Source of the DNA: Myxococcales bacterium
Lineage (GTDB): Bacteria; Myxococcota_A; Polyangia; Haliangiales; Haliangiaceae
Reading direction: 5' to 3'
Length of the DNA: 64,000 bases
NCBI GenBank assembly: GCA_016716835.1
Contig: JADJUW010000001.1
Span: 868,001-932,000 of the forward strand
Below the pieces are notes generated by a model. The model was not told the DNA's origin and searched no databases. It was given only the letters and a program-made list of their open reading frames with translations. Positions 30,362 through 38,029 of the stretch are shown here, piece by piece. The translations under genes and the position numbers were made by a program. Each line of letters starts with the position of its first letter. Position 1 is the first letter of the stretch.

Positions 30362-31114
30362 ATGGGGTTACCAAGCGAATGGGCAGTGCCGCCCGCAATT
30401 AGCGAGCGCGTCGGCGCGACTACGATCGGCCGCCAACGTGCGCTGACCACCGATGGACATTTAGTCCTGATTCTCCACGCGCCCCCCAACGCGAACGAGC
30501 ACGCCAGGCGCGGCGTATTCTTTTGGCGAGACCCAACGGGTCGGTGGAGCGCTTCGACCAGTGCAGGGGGCGCTGCGCTACAAGGCCTGCCGCAACACCT
30601 GGCTGCATTTGCCCGCATCGAAGACGATCTGACCGATCAGTACGAGCGCGCCGACTCCGTAGCCGACTTGTTTCAGCTCTTGGAGCGTCTGGCACCGCTC
30701 TCCCGCGCCGCCCGCAACTTGTACATCGCGCTGCAGAGCGCTCGCGACGCCATCGCCAACGCACCGGAATTGGTGACCTTCCGCGACCTAGCGTACGAGA
30801 TCGACCGCGACTTCGAACTGCTCACCGCCGACACGCGCAACGCCTTGCAATACCGCATCGCCAAGCAGGCGGAGGAACAAAACGCGCTGGCCAGCGAGGC
30901 GCTGATTGCAAGCCAACGTCTCAACTCGCTGGCGGCATGGTTTTTCCCCATTACCGCCATCGCAAGCGTCATGGGCATGAACTTGCTGCACCCGCTGAAC
31001 CAACGGAGCACGCTGGCATTTTGGGCGGTGTTCGCCATCGGCACGGCGCTTGGCTTCGCGCTACGGCACTGGGTGATGGGGCGCAACCGGCGGTCACTAC
31101 CGCAAACTGGTTAG
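30362..31114 (+). CDS. CorA-like membrane protein
   Basis: 250 residues: an N-terminal soluble domain, a helical region rich in charged residues (about 90-185), and two C-terminal hydrophobic helices. The end of the first helix carries the CorA-family Gly-Met-Asn in SVMGMNLL. CorA proteins are pentameric Mg2+/Co2+ channels, normally over 300 residues. The N-terminal domain here is short, so transport activity is not assured. The neighbours give no metabolic context; it lies within the accessory island. Confidence 0.65.
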   Translation: MGLPSEWAVPPAISERVGATTIGRQRALTTDGHLVLILHAPPNANEHARRGVFFWRDPTGRWSASTSAGGAALQGLPQHLAAFARIEDDLTDQYERADSVADLFQLLERLAPLSRAARNLYIALQSARDAIANAPELVTFRDLAYEIDRDFELLTADTRNALQYRIAKQAEEQNALASEALIASQRLNSLAAWFFPITAIASVMGMNLLHPLNQRSTLAFWAVFAIGTALGFALRHWVMGRNRRSLPQTG

Positions 31115-31447
31115 CGACGACGCTGACCGGCGTGTGGGCGAGCCGGGCGATCGCCGCCGCGGCCTGTCGACGATGGCTACATTGGCGTGGGGTCACGTAC
31201 CCCTCCGAAATTCAAATTAATTGTAGTTGGTTGTCCAGCAAAGTGCGTGATTTGCGCGAACGCATGAAATCACGCACTTTGGGCAGTAGCTAATTGTATG
31301 CCAGCCGCTGCCCCTGAGCAACCTTCGCATTTCGGCCTAGAATTTTCTGACTCGTGTGGGAACCGAGGCCGAGCTTGCGCGGTACGGCAAGCGGCGCGAA
31401 GTGCCTGTAGGGCGGGACGTGACCGGATCAGGGAGGTTGGAAAGCCC
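31115..31447. other. Gap between convergent genes with hairpin and repeats
   Basis: No gene. It holds the perfect hairpin at 31239-31281, the 12-mer at 31334-31345, and, from 31366, the downstream end of the duplicated membrane-protein unit. Confidence 0.5.
31239..31281. terminator. Perfect 15-bp hairpin between convergent genes
   Basis: CAAAGTGCGTGATTT (31239-31253) and AAATCACGCACTTTG (31267-31281) are exact complements around a 13-nt loop. Position between the ends of the CorA-like gene and the convergent membrane-protein gene suits a bidirectional terminator, although there is no long T-run. It could also be a mobile-repeat or recombination site. Confidence 0.45.
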
Positions 31448-31450
31448 TCA
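31366..31450 (-). repeat. Downstream end of duplicated unit A
   Basis: About 85 bp starting AGGCCGAGCTTGCGCGG, nearly identical to 33455-33540. Both copies run into the 3' end of the paralogous membrane-protein genes. GCTTGC/GCAAGC can form a small hairpin. Confidence 0.7.
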
Positions 31451-32794
31451 CATCATCGGCGTGCGGTCGCCACGGCGAGCGTCTTCTTTTTTTTCGGCCC
31501 AGAAATTCCACACCACCAACGCGCCTAACGCAAGCAACGTTCCCATGATGAGCGGGTATATTCCGTATAGCCGGAACTCGACTAACACGACTGCGTAACC
31601 GACCGCGCTTGCTGTTCCACACACGACCGCTGAGGTATTCAGGAATCTTCGCAAGCGCGTACGCTTGCTATTTACTAAAGAAAAATATGCGGCGTAAGCC
31701 GCCAAGATCAACGCCACCACGCTACCAGACACCCACAGCGCTTCAGGATCGCGGCGATCGTCGACCAGTCGATGCTCGAAGGGATTGGCCGGGTTATAGC
31801 GGACACGAACGTTTGACTGAGCGCGCAATGTTCTGTCGACCGTGCGCTGTGCGACCACAAGACCTTGTAGAAATTGGTACTCAAGCTGGGTGAAACATCC
31901 ATGATCAACATGATCGCGACCGATGCAAACCACTTGCGCACCTGCCGTGGTTTCTGCCGTGCAGGCGTCGCACCGCGGGGGAAAGGAATCTGCGAGATAC
32001 CAGAGAACACAATATGCAAGCAGCAATGCCAATAGTCCGAGACCACCCGCGCCACGTGTACGTCCGCTGAGCAATGCGACGCCAAAGCCCGCCGTCATAC
32101 CGACCCAAAGGCTTGAAAGGGCGAGTGCCAGCACGAACGGCGCGGTTGCCACCAACACGGCCCAACCGTACCAAGGTCGCTTGCGCCGCCCTCCAACTAG
32201 CCATAGCAGACCGGCGATCGCCGTCCCAACCAGGCCGATGACTAGCTCTCGACCATGTCGATGCAGCAACATATCGACCCATGCGCCGCGCTTGGCGGCC
32301 GAATACATCCTCCAAAATACGGTAACATCGAGACGGTCGGTACTTGCGAGCGCCTCATGTTGTGCCTTCAGGCGCCAGCTCTGCGAAACGTTAGGCGCCC
32401 CCAATTCGGCGCGCTCGCGTTCGATCGCGGCGAATGAAAGCGCTCGATAGCAATCGCGAACGCCCGGTGAACTCTGGAGGAGAGCCTGAAGGCAAGTGGC
32501 GCCCTGCTGCGCGAGCGGCGGGGCCAATGACGATTGCACGGACCAGAAGTCGAGACTTAGCTTGCGCCGATCTCGATCGGATTGCGTACTGCCGTTGACC
32601 GCGGATTCAAACCGCTCAAGCCAATTGACCCACGATCCCGAAGGATCGGGCCCATCCACGAGAGTTCCCTGTTCCATGCACGCAGCGGTCGTGAGCAGCC
32701 CCAGCAGCAACAGCCCGAACAGCGCGCGGAGAGGTAGGAAGGGTCGGCGCAAGAGGAGCAAGTAAATTCTAGGCCAAATTGGCGGTGGGGGCAA
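31448..32794 (-). CDS. Uncharacterised polytopic membrane protein (intact copy)
   Basis: 448 residues from a TTG start shared in position with its paralog. An N-terminal hydrophobic anchor (ALFGLLLLGLL) is followed by an extracytoplasmic helical region of ~150 residues, then about three helices, a Cys-bearing extracytoplasmic loop (CDACTAETT and later GRDHVDHGCF), the conserved stretch VRVRYNPANPFEHRL reminiscent of DUF3592-type proteins, and about three final helices. Its paralog at 33537-35977 is split by an IS element. Function unknown. Confidence 0.6.
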   Translation of the reverse strand: MPPPPIWPRIYLLLLRRPFLPLRALFGLLLLGLLTTAACMEQGTLVDGPDPSGSWVNWLERFESAVNGSTQSDRDRRKLSLDFWSVQSSLAPPLAQQGATCLQALLQSSPGVRDCYRALSFAAIERERAELGAPNVSQSWRLKAQHEALASTDRLDVTVFWRMYSAAKRGAWVDMLLHRHGRELVIGLVGTAIAGLLWLVGGRRKRPWYGWAVLVATAPFVLALALSSLWVGMTAGFGVALLSGRTRGAGGLGLLALLLAYCVLWYLADSFPPRCDACTAETTAGAQVVCIGRDHVDHGCFTQLEYQFLQGLVVAQRTVDRTLRAQSNVRVRYNPANPFEHRLVDDRRDPEALWVSGSVVALILAAYAAYFSLVNSKRTRLRRFLNTSAVVCGTASAVGYAVVLVEFRLYGIYPLIMGTLLALGALVVWNFWAEKKEDARRGDRTPMM

Positions 32795-32867
32795 GGAACT
32801 GCGTCGGCACCGCAGGGGTGGCTGCTGGCTCCGAGGCGGGCCTCTGTGTTAGTTTAATATCGAAACT

Positions 32868-33152
32868 ATGGCGACGGTGCGGTTTGGTGACTTTGAATGG
32901 GACGAAGCCAAGGCAGCGTCTAACCTTCAAAAACATCATGTTAGCTTTGTTGAGGCCATCGAATGTTTTCTCGATCCTCTGGCGATTACAGCACCAGACA
33001 AAGATGACCCGCATCGTTTCGTGTTAATCGGGGCAACCCAAAACGACCGTGTGTTGTTCGTGGTCTCGATTGAGATCCGCGATCGAATTCGAATTATTAG
33101 CGCACGCAAAGCATCTCCTCAGCAGAGAAAGAGGTATCGCGATGGCACGTAG
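32868..33152 (+). CDS. brnT: BrnT-family toxin
   Basis: 94 residues matching BrnT: FEWDEAKAASNLQKHHVSF, then a FLDP segment, the DPHRFVLIGATQNDRVLFVV strands and the C-terminal RIRIISARKASPQQRKRY. BrnT is a RelE-like ribonuclease that blocks translation. It is the first gene of a two-gene module, overlapping the downstream antitoxin by 11 bp, and lies between the two copies of the duplicated membrane-protein unit. Confidence 0.85.
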   Translation: MATVRFGDFEWDEAKAASNLQKHHVSFVEAIECFLDPLAITAPDKDDPHRFVLIGATQNDRVLFVVSIEIRDRIRIISARKASPQQRKRYRDGT

Positions 33153-33357
33153 TGAATTTGATATGCGCAACTACGACTGGTCAAAATCCCAACGTGGGAA
33201 ATACTTGTCAAAGGCAGAGCGGTCTCTGGGCACGCTGATTCTCGAACGAGAAATTGTTGAGAAGTTAGGCGGCCCAGACAAGGCGGTTGCTATTCTACGA
33301 ACCATCGCCGCCGCTATCCCCTCAGCTGGGAAGTTCAAGCGCCGCAAAGCCGCCTGA
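33142..33357 (+). CDS. Probable antitoxin of the BrnT module
   Basis: 71 residues from ATG 33142, inside the end of brnT. The N-terminus has DWSKSQRGKY, similar to the toxin-contact segment of several short antitoxins, followed by ILEREIVEKLGGPDKAVAILRTIAA, which could be a compact DNA-binding or dimer helix pair. It does not look like a standard BrnA with a ribbon-helix-helix, so the antitoxin assignment rests mainly on position and size. Confidence 0.6.
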   Translation: MARSEFDMRNYDWSKSQRGKYLSKAERSLGTLILEREIVEKLGGPDKAVAILRTIAAAIPSAGKFKRRKAA

Positions 33358-33454
33358 CCCAGAGTCCCTTGCGGCATCTAACGCTACAAGCCTAGAAGGC
33401 GGGCATTTAAATCCCCTGTAACATAGTCACAATCCTCGGGGGCGAAGAAATTCT

Positions 33455-33540
33455 AGGCCGAGCTTGCGCGGTACGGCAAGCGGCGCGAAGTGCCTGCACG
33501 GCGGGACGTGACCGGATCAGGGAGGTTGGAAAGCCCTCAG
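33455..33540 (-). repeat. Downstream end of duplicated unit B
   Basis: Second copy of the 85-bp segment at 31366-31450, preceded by the island 12-mer on the minus strand (33448-33459). Confidence 0.7.
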
Positions 33541-33962
33541 ATCATTGGCGCGCGGTCGCCACGGCGAGCGACTTTATTTTTTTCGTTCCATAAACACCAC
33601 ACTACCAGCGCGCCCAATGCAAGCAACACTCCCATGTTGAGTGGGTACATCCCGTCGGCCAGGCGGCCCTGCCGGAACTCGACTAACACGACTGCGTAAC
33701 CGACCGCGCTTGCTGTTCCAAGCACGACCGCCAGAGTATTCAGAAATCTCCGCAAGCGTGGATGCTTGTTATTTTTAAATGCGAGAATTGCAGCGAAAAT
33801 TGACAAGATCCACCCCACCACGCTACCGGACATCCACAGCGCTTCAGTGTCGCGGCGATCGCCGACCAGGCGATGCTCGAACGGGTTGGCCGGGTTATAG
33901 CGCACACGAACCGATGCCTGCGCGAGCAGTTTTCTGTCGAACGGCTGTTGTGCCACCACTAG
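33537..33962 (-). pseudogene. Membrane protein paralog, C-terminal half (split by IS)
   Basis: The last ~140 residues of a paralog of the 31448-32794 gene: AQASVRVRYNPANPFEHRL and three membrane helices, ending just like the intact copy. Its 5' side stops exactly at the IS element. Joining it to 35077-35977 after removing the IS and one CTAG restores an uninterrupted reading frame (LEYEFLGGL, then VVAQQPFDRK). Confidence 0.85.
33959..33962. repeat. Target-site duplication, left (CTAG)
   Basis: CTAG directly abutting the left terminal repeat; the matching copy is at 35077-35080. Confidence 0.85.
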
Positions 33963-35076
33963 GGGGCGTCCCTAGTTTTTGCATGCGGAAACCTCGATCA
34001 TTTCGATCGGTTACGTGAAAGCATGTGGCGCGGCTTGTCCGCGCTACTGAGCATGTGATCCAACCAAGGCATGCGACGGCATGCTTTAACAGACGAGCAG
34101 TGGGCGCGCTTGGTCGCGGTCATACCCAAGCAGCAGCGTGGGCCAAGCGCCAAAATCGGCGACCGACAGTTCGTAGATGCGGTGCTCTTTCGCGCCAAGA
34201 CAGGCCTGCCGTGGCGTGATCTGCCCGAGCGCTTCGGGCCGTGGAAAGCGTCTACAATCGCTTCAACAACTGGTCTAAGCGCGGTTATTGGAAACTCATC
34301 TTTAAGGCGCTGCAGGTTCGTGTCGATAAATCCGGATCTATTGTTGATGGCAGTAACGTCCGCGCCCACCAAGATGCCGCGGGTGGAAAAGGGGGCCCGA
34401 ATTCAACTGTTTGGGTCGTAGTCGAGGCGGCTTCTCCACCAAGATCCACGCGATCACCGACGGCGGGGCCGGCCGCTCCACGTCACGCTCACGCCCGGCC
34501 AGCGCCACGAAATGACCGCCGCCATGGAGCTGCTCGACTATGCTCAGGGCGCAGCGCTCCTCGGCGACACGGGCTACGACTCCGACGCGTTCGTCGCTGA
34601 AGTCAGAGCGCGGGACATGCGGCCCGTGATTGCCGCGCTTCCGGTACGCACGCGGCGGCGTCGACTTGATCGCCACGCCTACGCCAGTCGGTACCTCGTC
34701 GAATGCTGTTTTCACGGCCTTAAGCGGTTTCGTGCCGTCGCCAGCCGCTACGAGAAATCCGCCCGTAACTACCTCGCGCTGGTCGAACTCGCCTGTGCCT
34801 GGAGGTGGCTAACCTAGGCCGCGCCTCGCCTGCGTGGGCCACCTACCGGCAGGTGGCGCACGTTTCTTCCGCGAGCATAGATTGCAGGGCGGTGTGACTA
34901 GCACCGAGGGATGTGGATACCACAGCGGTCTCGCAGCGCCCGGGAGGGGTGCTATCTGCGAGCAGGAAGACATGTGCGCTCACCTGCCGGTCCGCTTGCG
35001 CGGCCCACATATCGGACAAGCACTTCGCGCCATGGCAAATCACGCATGGGCCACGCTCAAAAACTAGGGACACCCC
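33963..35076 (+). mobile_element. IS5-family (IS427-like) insertion sequence
   Basis: 1114 bp bounded by 19-bp terminal inverted repeats GGGGCGTCCCTAGTTTTTG (33963-33981) and the complement of GGGGTGTCCCTAGTTTTTG (ending 35076), 18 of 19 matching, and flanked by CTAG duplications. It holds an IS5/IS427-type transposase on the plus strand. About 260 bp follow the transposase without a recognised gene; a 7-bp hairpin GCCACCT/AGGTGGC lies at 34838-34857. The total length exceeds the ~0.85 kb usual for this group. Confidence 0.92.
34071..34817 (+). pseudogene. IS5/IS427-type DDE transposase, three frame breaks
   Basis: The protein can be read piecewise. ALTDEQWARLVAVIP through WRDLPERFGPWK is in the first frame, SVYNRFNNWSKRGYW through DGSNVRAHQDAAGG in the second, CLGRSRGGFSTKIHAITD in the third, and LTPGQRHEM through ALLGDTGYDSDAFV and YLVECCFHGLKRFR back in the first. 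DDE residues are present (DGS, DTGYD and the E of VECCF). IS427 elements often use one programmed frameshift, but three are too many. Each fits one missing base at a run (AAA near 34243, A/G run near 34390, GGGG near 34465). Confidence 0.85.
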
Positions 35077-35080
35077 CTAG
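35077..35080. repeat. Target-site duplication, right (CTAG)
   Basis: Second CTAG copy, abutting the right terminal repeat that ends at 35076. Confidence 0.85.
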
Positions 35081-35977
35081 TCCGCCGAGAAATTCGTACT
35101 CGAGCTTAGATTTACAATTTTTGGCACTATTGACACAAACCGATTGCATGACTGCCGTAGTTTCTGCGGTGCACGCCTCGCAGCGCGGGGGTAAGGAATC
35201 CGAGTACTCGACAGCCCAATATGCAAGAAACAATGGCAAGGGTCCGAGACAACCCGCGTAGCGAGTACGTCTGCTGAGCAGTGCGACGCCCAAGCCCGCC
35301 GCGATGCCGACCCAAAGACTTGAAAGGGCGATCGCCAGCGCGAACGGCGCGGTCGCCATCAGCACGGCCCAATCGTACCAAGGTCGCTTGCGCCGCCCGC
35401 CAATTAGCCAGAGTAAACCGGCGATCGCCGCCCCGACCAGGCCGATAACTAGCGTATCGGGCCACGCACCGAAGTTTGCGGTCGAATAATTGCTCCAGAA
35501 GACGCGGGAGTCGAGAAGCTGGGTACTCGCGAGCGCCTCCCGTTGTGCCGCCATACCCAAGGTCTGCGGAATGACTAGCGCCGCCAATTCGGCGCGCTCG
35601 TTTTCGATCGCAGCGAATGAAAGCGTACGATAGCAGTCGCGGACGTCCCGGGATCTCCGGAACAGCGCATGAAGGCAAGCTGCGCCCTGCTGCGCGAGCG
35701 GCGGGGGCAGTGACGCTTGCACGGACCAGAAGTCGAGACTCAGCTGGCGCCGATCTCGATCAGGTAGCGTACTGTCGTTAACCGCGGATTCAAACCGACC
35801 AAGCCAATCGACCCACGATTCTCGACGATCGGGCCCATCTACGAAAGGTCCCTGTTGCTTGCATGCAGCGGTAGAGAGCAGCCCCAGCAGTAGCAGCCCG
35901 AAAAGCGCGCGGAGAGGGAGGAAGGGGCCACGCACGAGGAGCTCCCAAATTGTAGGTCTAAATGGCGGTGTGGGCAA
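35077..35977 (-). pseudogene. Membrane protein paralog, N-terminal half (split by IS)
   Basis: N-terminal ~300 residues of the paralog of the 31448-32794 gene: the ALFGLLLLGLLSTAAC anchor, the helical extracytoplasmic domain, membrane helices and the loop CEACTAETT. The TTG at 35977 is at the same place as the start of the intact paralog. Translation would run 6 residues into the IS (GVPSF) and stop at 35057. The upstream region (to about 36025) is also homologous to that of the intact copy. Confidence 0.85.
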
Positions 35978-36025
35978 AGAACTGCGCCGGCGCCGCGGGG
36001 GCGGTTGCTGACTCCGAGGCAGGCA

Positions 36026-36533
36026 TGGGGCTCTCCCCCTCATAGCAGGGTGGACAACGGCGCTTTGATGGCGGTTTGGTCTCGTAAGTTGTTGAGAGTA
36101 CTACTTGGAGGCGCCACGCAGATGTCCGACCAATCTGGCACGGGGTTTGAATTAGGTAGTCTCGCTATGAAAATAAAAACCAAATCAATCCTCGCGATGT
36201 CGCTTGTTTGCTCGATGGGCGCCGGCTGCCTTTCGGGCGAGTCGGGCAGCGCCGACGACATGTACAAAGCCAGGGACCTAGCCCCCGTGCCCACCGCGCC
36301 CGAGTTGGGCTTTGAAGAGCAAGTGGATGCCAGTATTCCAATTGGATCGATTAACGAATCGTCGCAAGCGGCGATTACGGAGATGGGTTGGAAGTTTTAT
36401 GTGTGCCCGGAATTCATCCACAACATGGCGTCAACATTTAAATCCCAGGGCATAGATTATGGATCGCCTGGGATAGCGCCACCTCCAGGCATCTGGGGCC
36501 AGACGCAGTCTGGCCATGTCGTGACAGAGGCCA
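36026..36533 (+). repeat. Constant block, copy 3 of the island cassette
   Basis: Third copy of the ~500-bp block. Its left end joins directly to the upstream end of duplicated unit B. It is somewhat more diverged than copies 1 and 2, for example around 36090-36120. Confidence 0.85.
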
Positions 36534-36706
36534 AACTCTTCAACATAGGTGCCCCCGGCCTCCCAGGCGCCCCAGCCCCGCTGCCATTCTATAGCTTACA
36601 CTGTGAAAGTGATGCAGCTGCCATCCAGGTGAGCTCGCGCGCGGAACGCGCCGGGGCGTGCATCGCGGTCAACAACGGCAGCTTCCACGGATTTATTTGC
36701 CAATAG
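36167..36706 (+). CDS. Constant/variable secreted protein, copy 3
   Basis: 179 residues from ATG 36167. The signal and first ~120 residues are almost identical to copy 2 (MKIKTKSILAMS, then GSINESSQAAITEMGWKFY). The variable part differs entirely (KLFNIGAPGLPGAPAPLPF), then realigns at HCESD and ends AVNNGSFHGFICQ. The four shared Cys are present. The following gene at 36774 is unrelated to those that follow copies 1 and 2. Function unknown; probably exported or lipid-anchored. Confidence 0.7.
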   Translation: MKIKTKSILAMSLVCSMGAGCLSGESGSADDMYKARDLAPVPTAPELGFEEQVDASIPIGSINESSQAAITEMGWKFYVCPEFIHNMASTFKSQGIDYGSPGIAPPPGIWGQTQSGHVVTEAKLFNIGAPGLPGAPAPLPFYSLHCESDAAAIQVSSRAERAGACIAVNNGSFHGFICQ

Positions 36707-36773
36707 GGGCCACCTCCGCAAAGACTGGGATTCCAATTTCGATTTGGTCACCCGACCATGTATGGGACAATAA

Positions 36774-38000
36774 ATGCGCATGACGCCGAAGATTCAGTGT
36801 GCCTACTGCAATGCTCCACTCGCCGCCGACTTGGGCGTGGTCATTTGCACCTATTGCCACAAGCCAAATAATCCAAGCGGGCTGCCGGGCAAGACGGCGA
36901 TCCGGCAAATCGCTCGCGATGTGGTGTACGAAGATAGCAACAACGACGGCATTCCCGATGTATTGGACGGCCACCTCGTCACCCCTCATCAGCCAGCGTG
37001 GACGCCTGGCAAGCCATATCGCCCTTACGCGGCGTATCATGTTGTCTTCTTAGTTTTAGGTGTGGTGATTGCATGTGGGTTGGCCGCGTTTTCGTTCTAC
37101 GGGGCAAAGAGGCAACAGGCCGATGCGTTGACGAGAACTGCGGTCACGTCAGTTAGCAGAGGCGACAGCAAGCCCTCGTACGGCGCCGACCCAAAAATTA
37201 TTCAAGTTCATCAAGGTAGCGTCTACTTCGCGACCAATTCTCACATTGTGCGCGCGGCGCGAAGTTCGCTTCGGTTGGAATGGGCGCAGCCTTTTGCTGA
37301 GAGCGACCATTACCCTGCAGGGCTAGTGGTTACCGGGGATCGCGTCATTGTCATGCTCAGCGATGTGATCATGTTTTATGACAAAGCCTCGGGTGCGGTG
37401 GTCAAGCGCTACGAAGGCGCAGTGACCAACAATGAAGCCGACTTGGATGAGCACTGTGTCGCGGGCGGACTTATCGCATTCGGGCGGCCTTACGGTGCAA
37501 ATCGCTGGCTGCAATTCGATACCCGCACCGGCGCCAAGGTGGACGGAGCTGCCGCGTGTAGGCCGCGAGATTTGTCAGATACATACTGCCCAGAAGGGCA
37601 AGCTTGCAAACGGACTTCATTTAAGCGGTCCGACATGAAGTGCAACCTCACCATCAAGGCGGGCACTCTAAACGTATTGGGGTGCCAAATGCTGGATGGC
37701 ACCTTACGCGGTGCAGTTGTAGCAATCTCAGAAAAGAATGTACCGGTCTGGCAAACGCCGAGCGATGGTAAAGCGGGTGACGCGGAGTTTATGGCCGTCG
37801 TGGGGGAGCGCGTAGTAGTCGTTCGAGATAAAACTGTAACGTCCTATGAAACCGCCACGGGCGCCATCGCGTGGTCGGTTGCGATCGACGGCAGCTCCCG
37901 GCGGGCATTCGCGGTCGACTTCACTTGTTTTTATGCGGTCACGGCTAGCCACATCGCGGCATTTTCATTGAAAACTGGTAAACAAACGGCTTTATTTTAA
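36774..38000 (+). CDS. Zinc-ribbon, single-TM, PQQ-like propeller protein
   Basis: 408 residues. N-terminal zinc ribbon with CAYC and CTYC pairs (residues ~9-30) and a Ca-binding-like DSNNDGIPDVLDG (dockerin/thrombospondin-3 type) near 53-65. One transmembrane helix (VVFLVLGVVIACGLAAFSF, about 90-108) follows, then a C-terminal domain with repeated strand patterns like PQQ/outer-membrane propeller proteins (YDKASGAVVKRYEG, YETATGAIAWSV). The domain order suggests a cytoplasmic ribbon with an extracytoplasmic propeller. Function unknown. Confidence 0.6.
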   Translation: MRMTPKIQCAYCNAPLAADLGVVICTYCHKPNNPSGLPGKTAIRQIARDVVYEDSNNDGIPDVLDGHLVTPHQPAWTPGKPYRPYAAYHVVFLVLGVVIACGLAAFSFYGAKRQQADALTRTAVTSVSRGDSKPSYGADPKIIQVHQGSVYFATNSHIVRAARSSLRLEWAQPFAESDHYPAGLVVTGDRVIVMLSDVIMFYDKASGAVVKRYEGAVTNNEADLDEHCVAGGLIAFGRPYGANRWLQFDTRTGAKVDGAAACRPRDLSDTYCPEGQACKRTSFKRSDMKCNLTIKAGTLNVLGCQMLDGTLRGAVVAISEKNVPVWQTPSDGKAGDAEFMAVVGERVVVVRDKTVTSYETATGAIAWSVAIDGSSRRAFAVDFTCFYAVTASHIAAFSLKTGKQTALF

Positions 38001-38029
38001 GGGGCATCCGCGACGTGCATCGCGGTTAA

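Noticed and set aside
30523..31293. Plus-strand frame overlapping the CorA-like gene
   Set aside because: Different frame, Arg-rich shadow; its last part translates the hairpin at 31239-31281.
34834..35067. Possible passenger gene at the right end of the IS
   Set aside because: 77 codons without a recognised domain; it could be real but cannot be supported.
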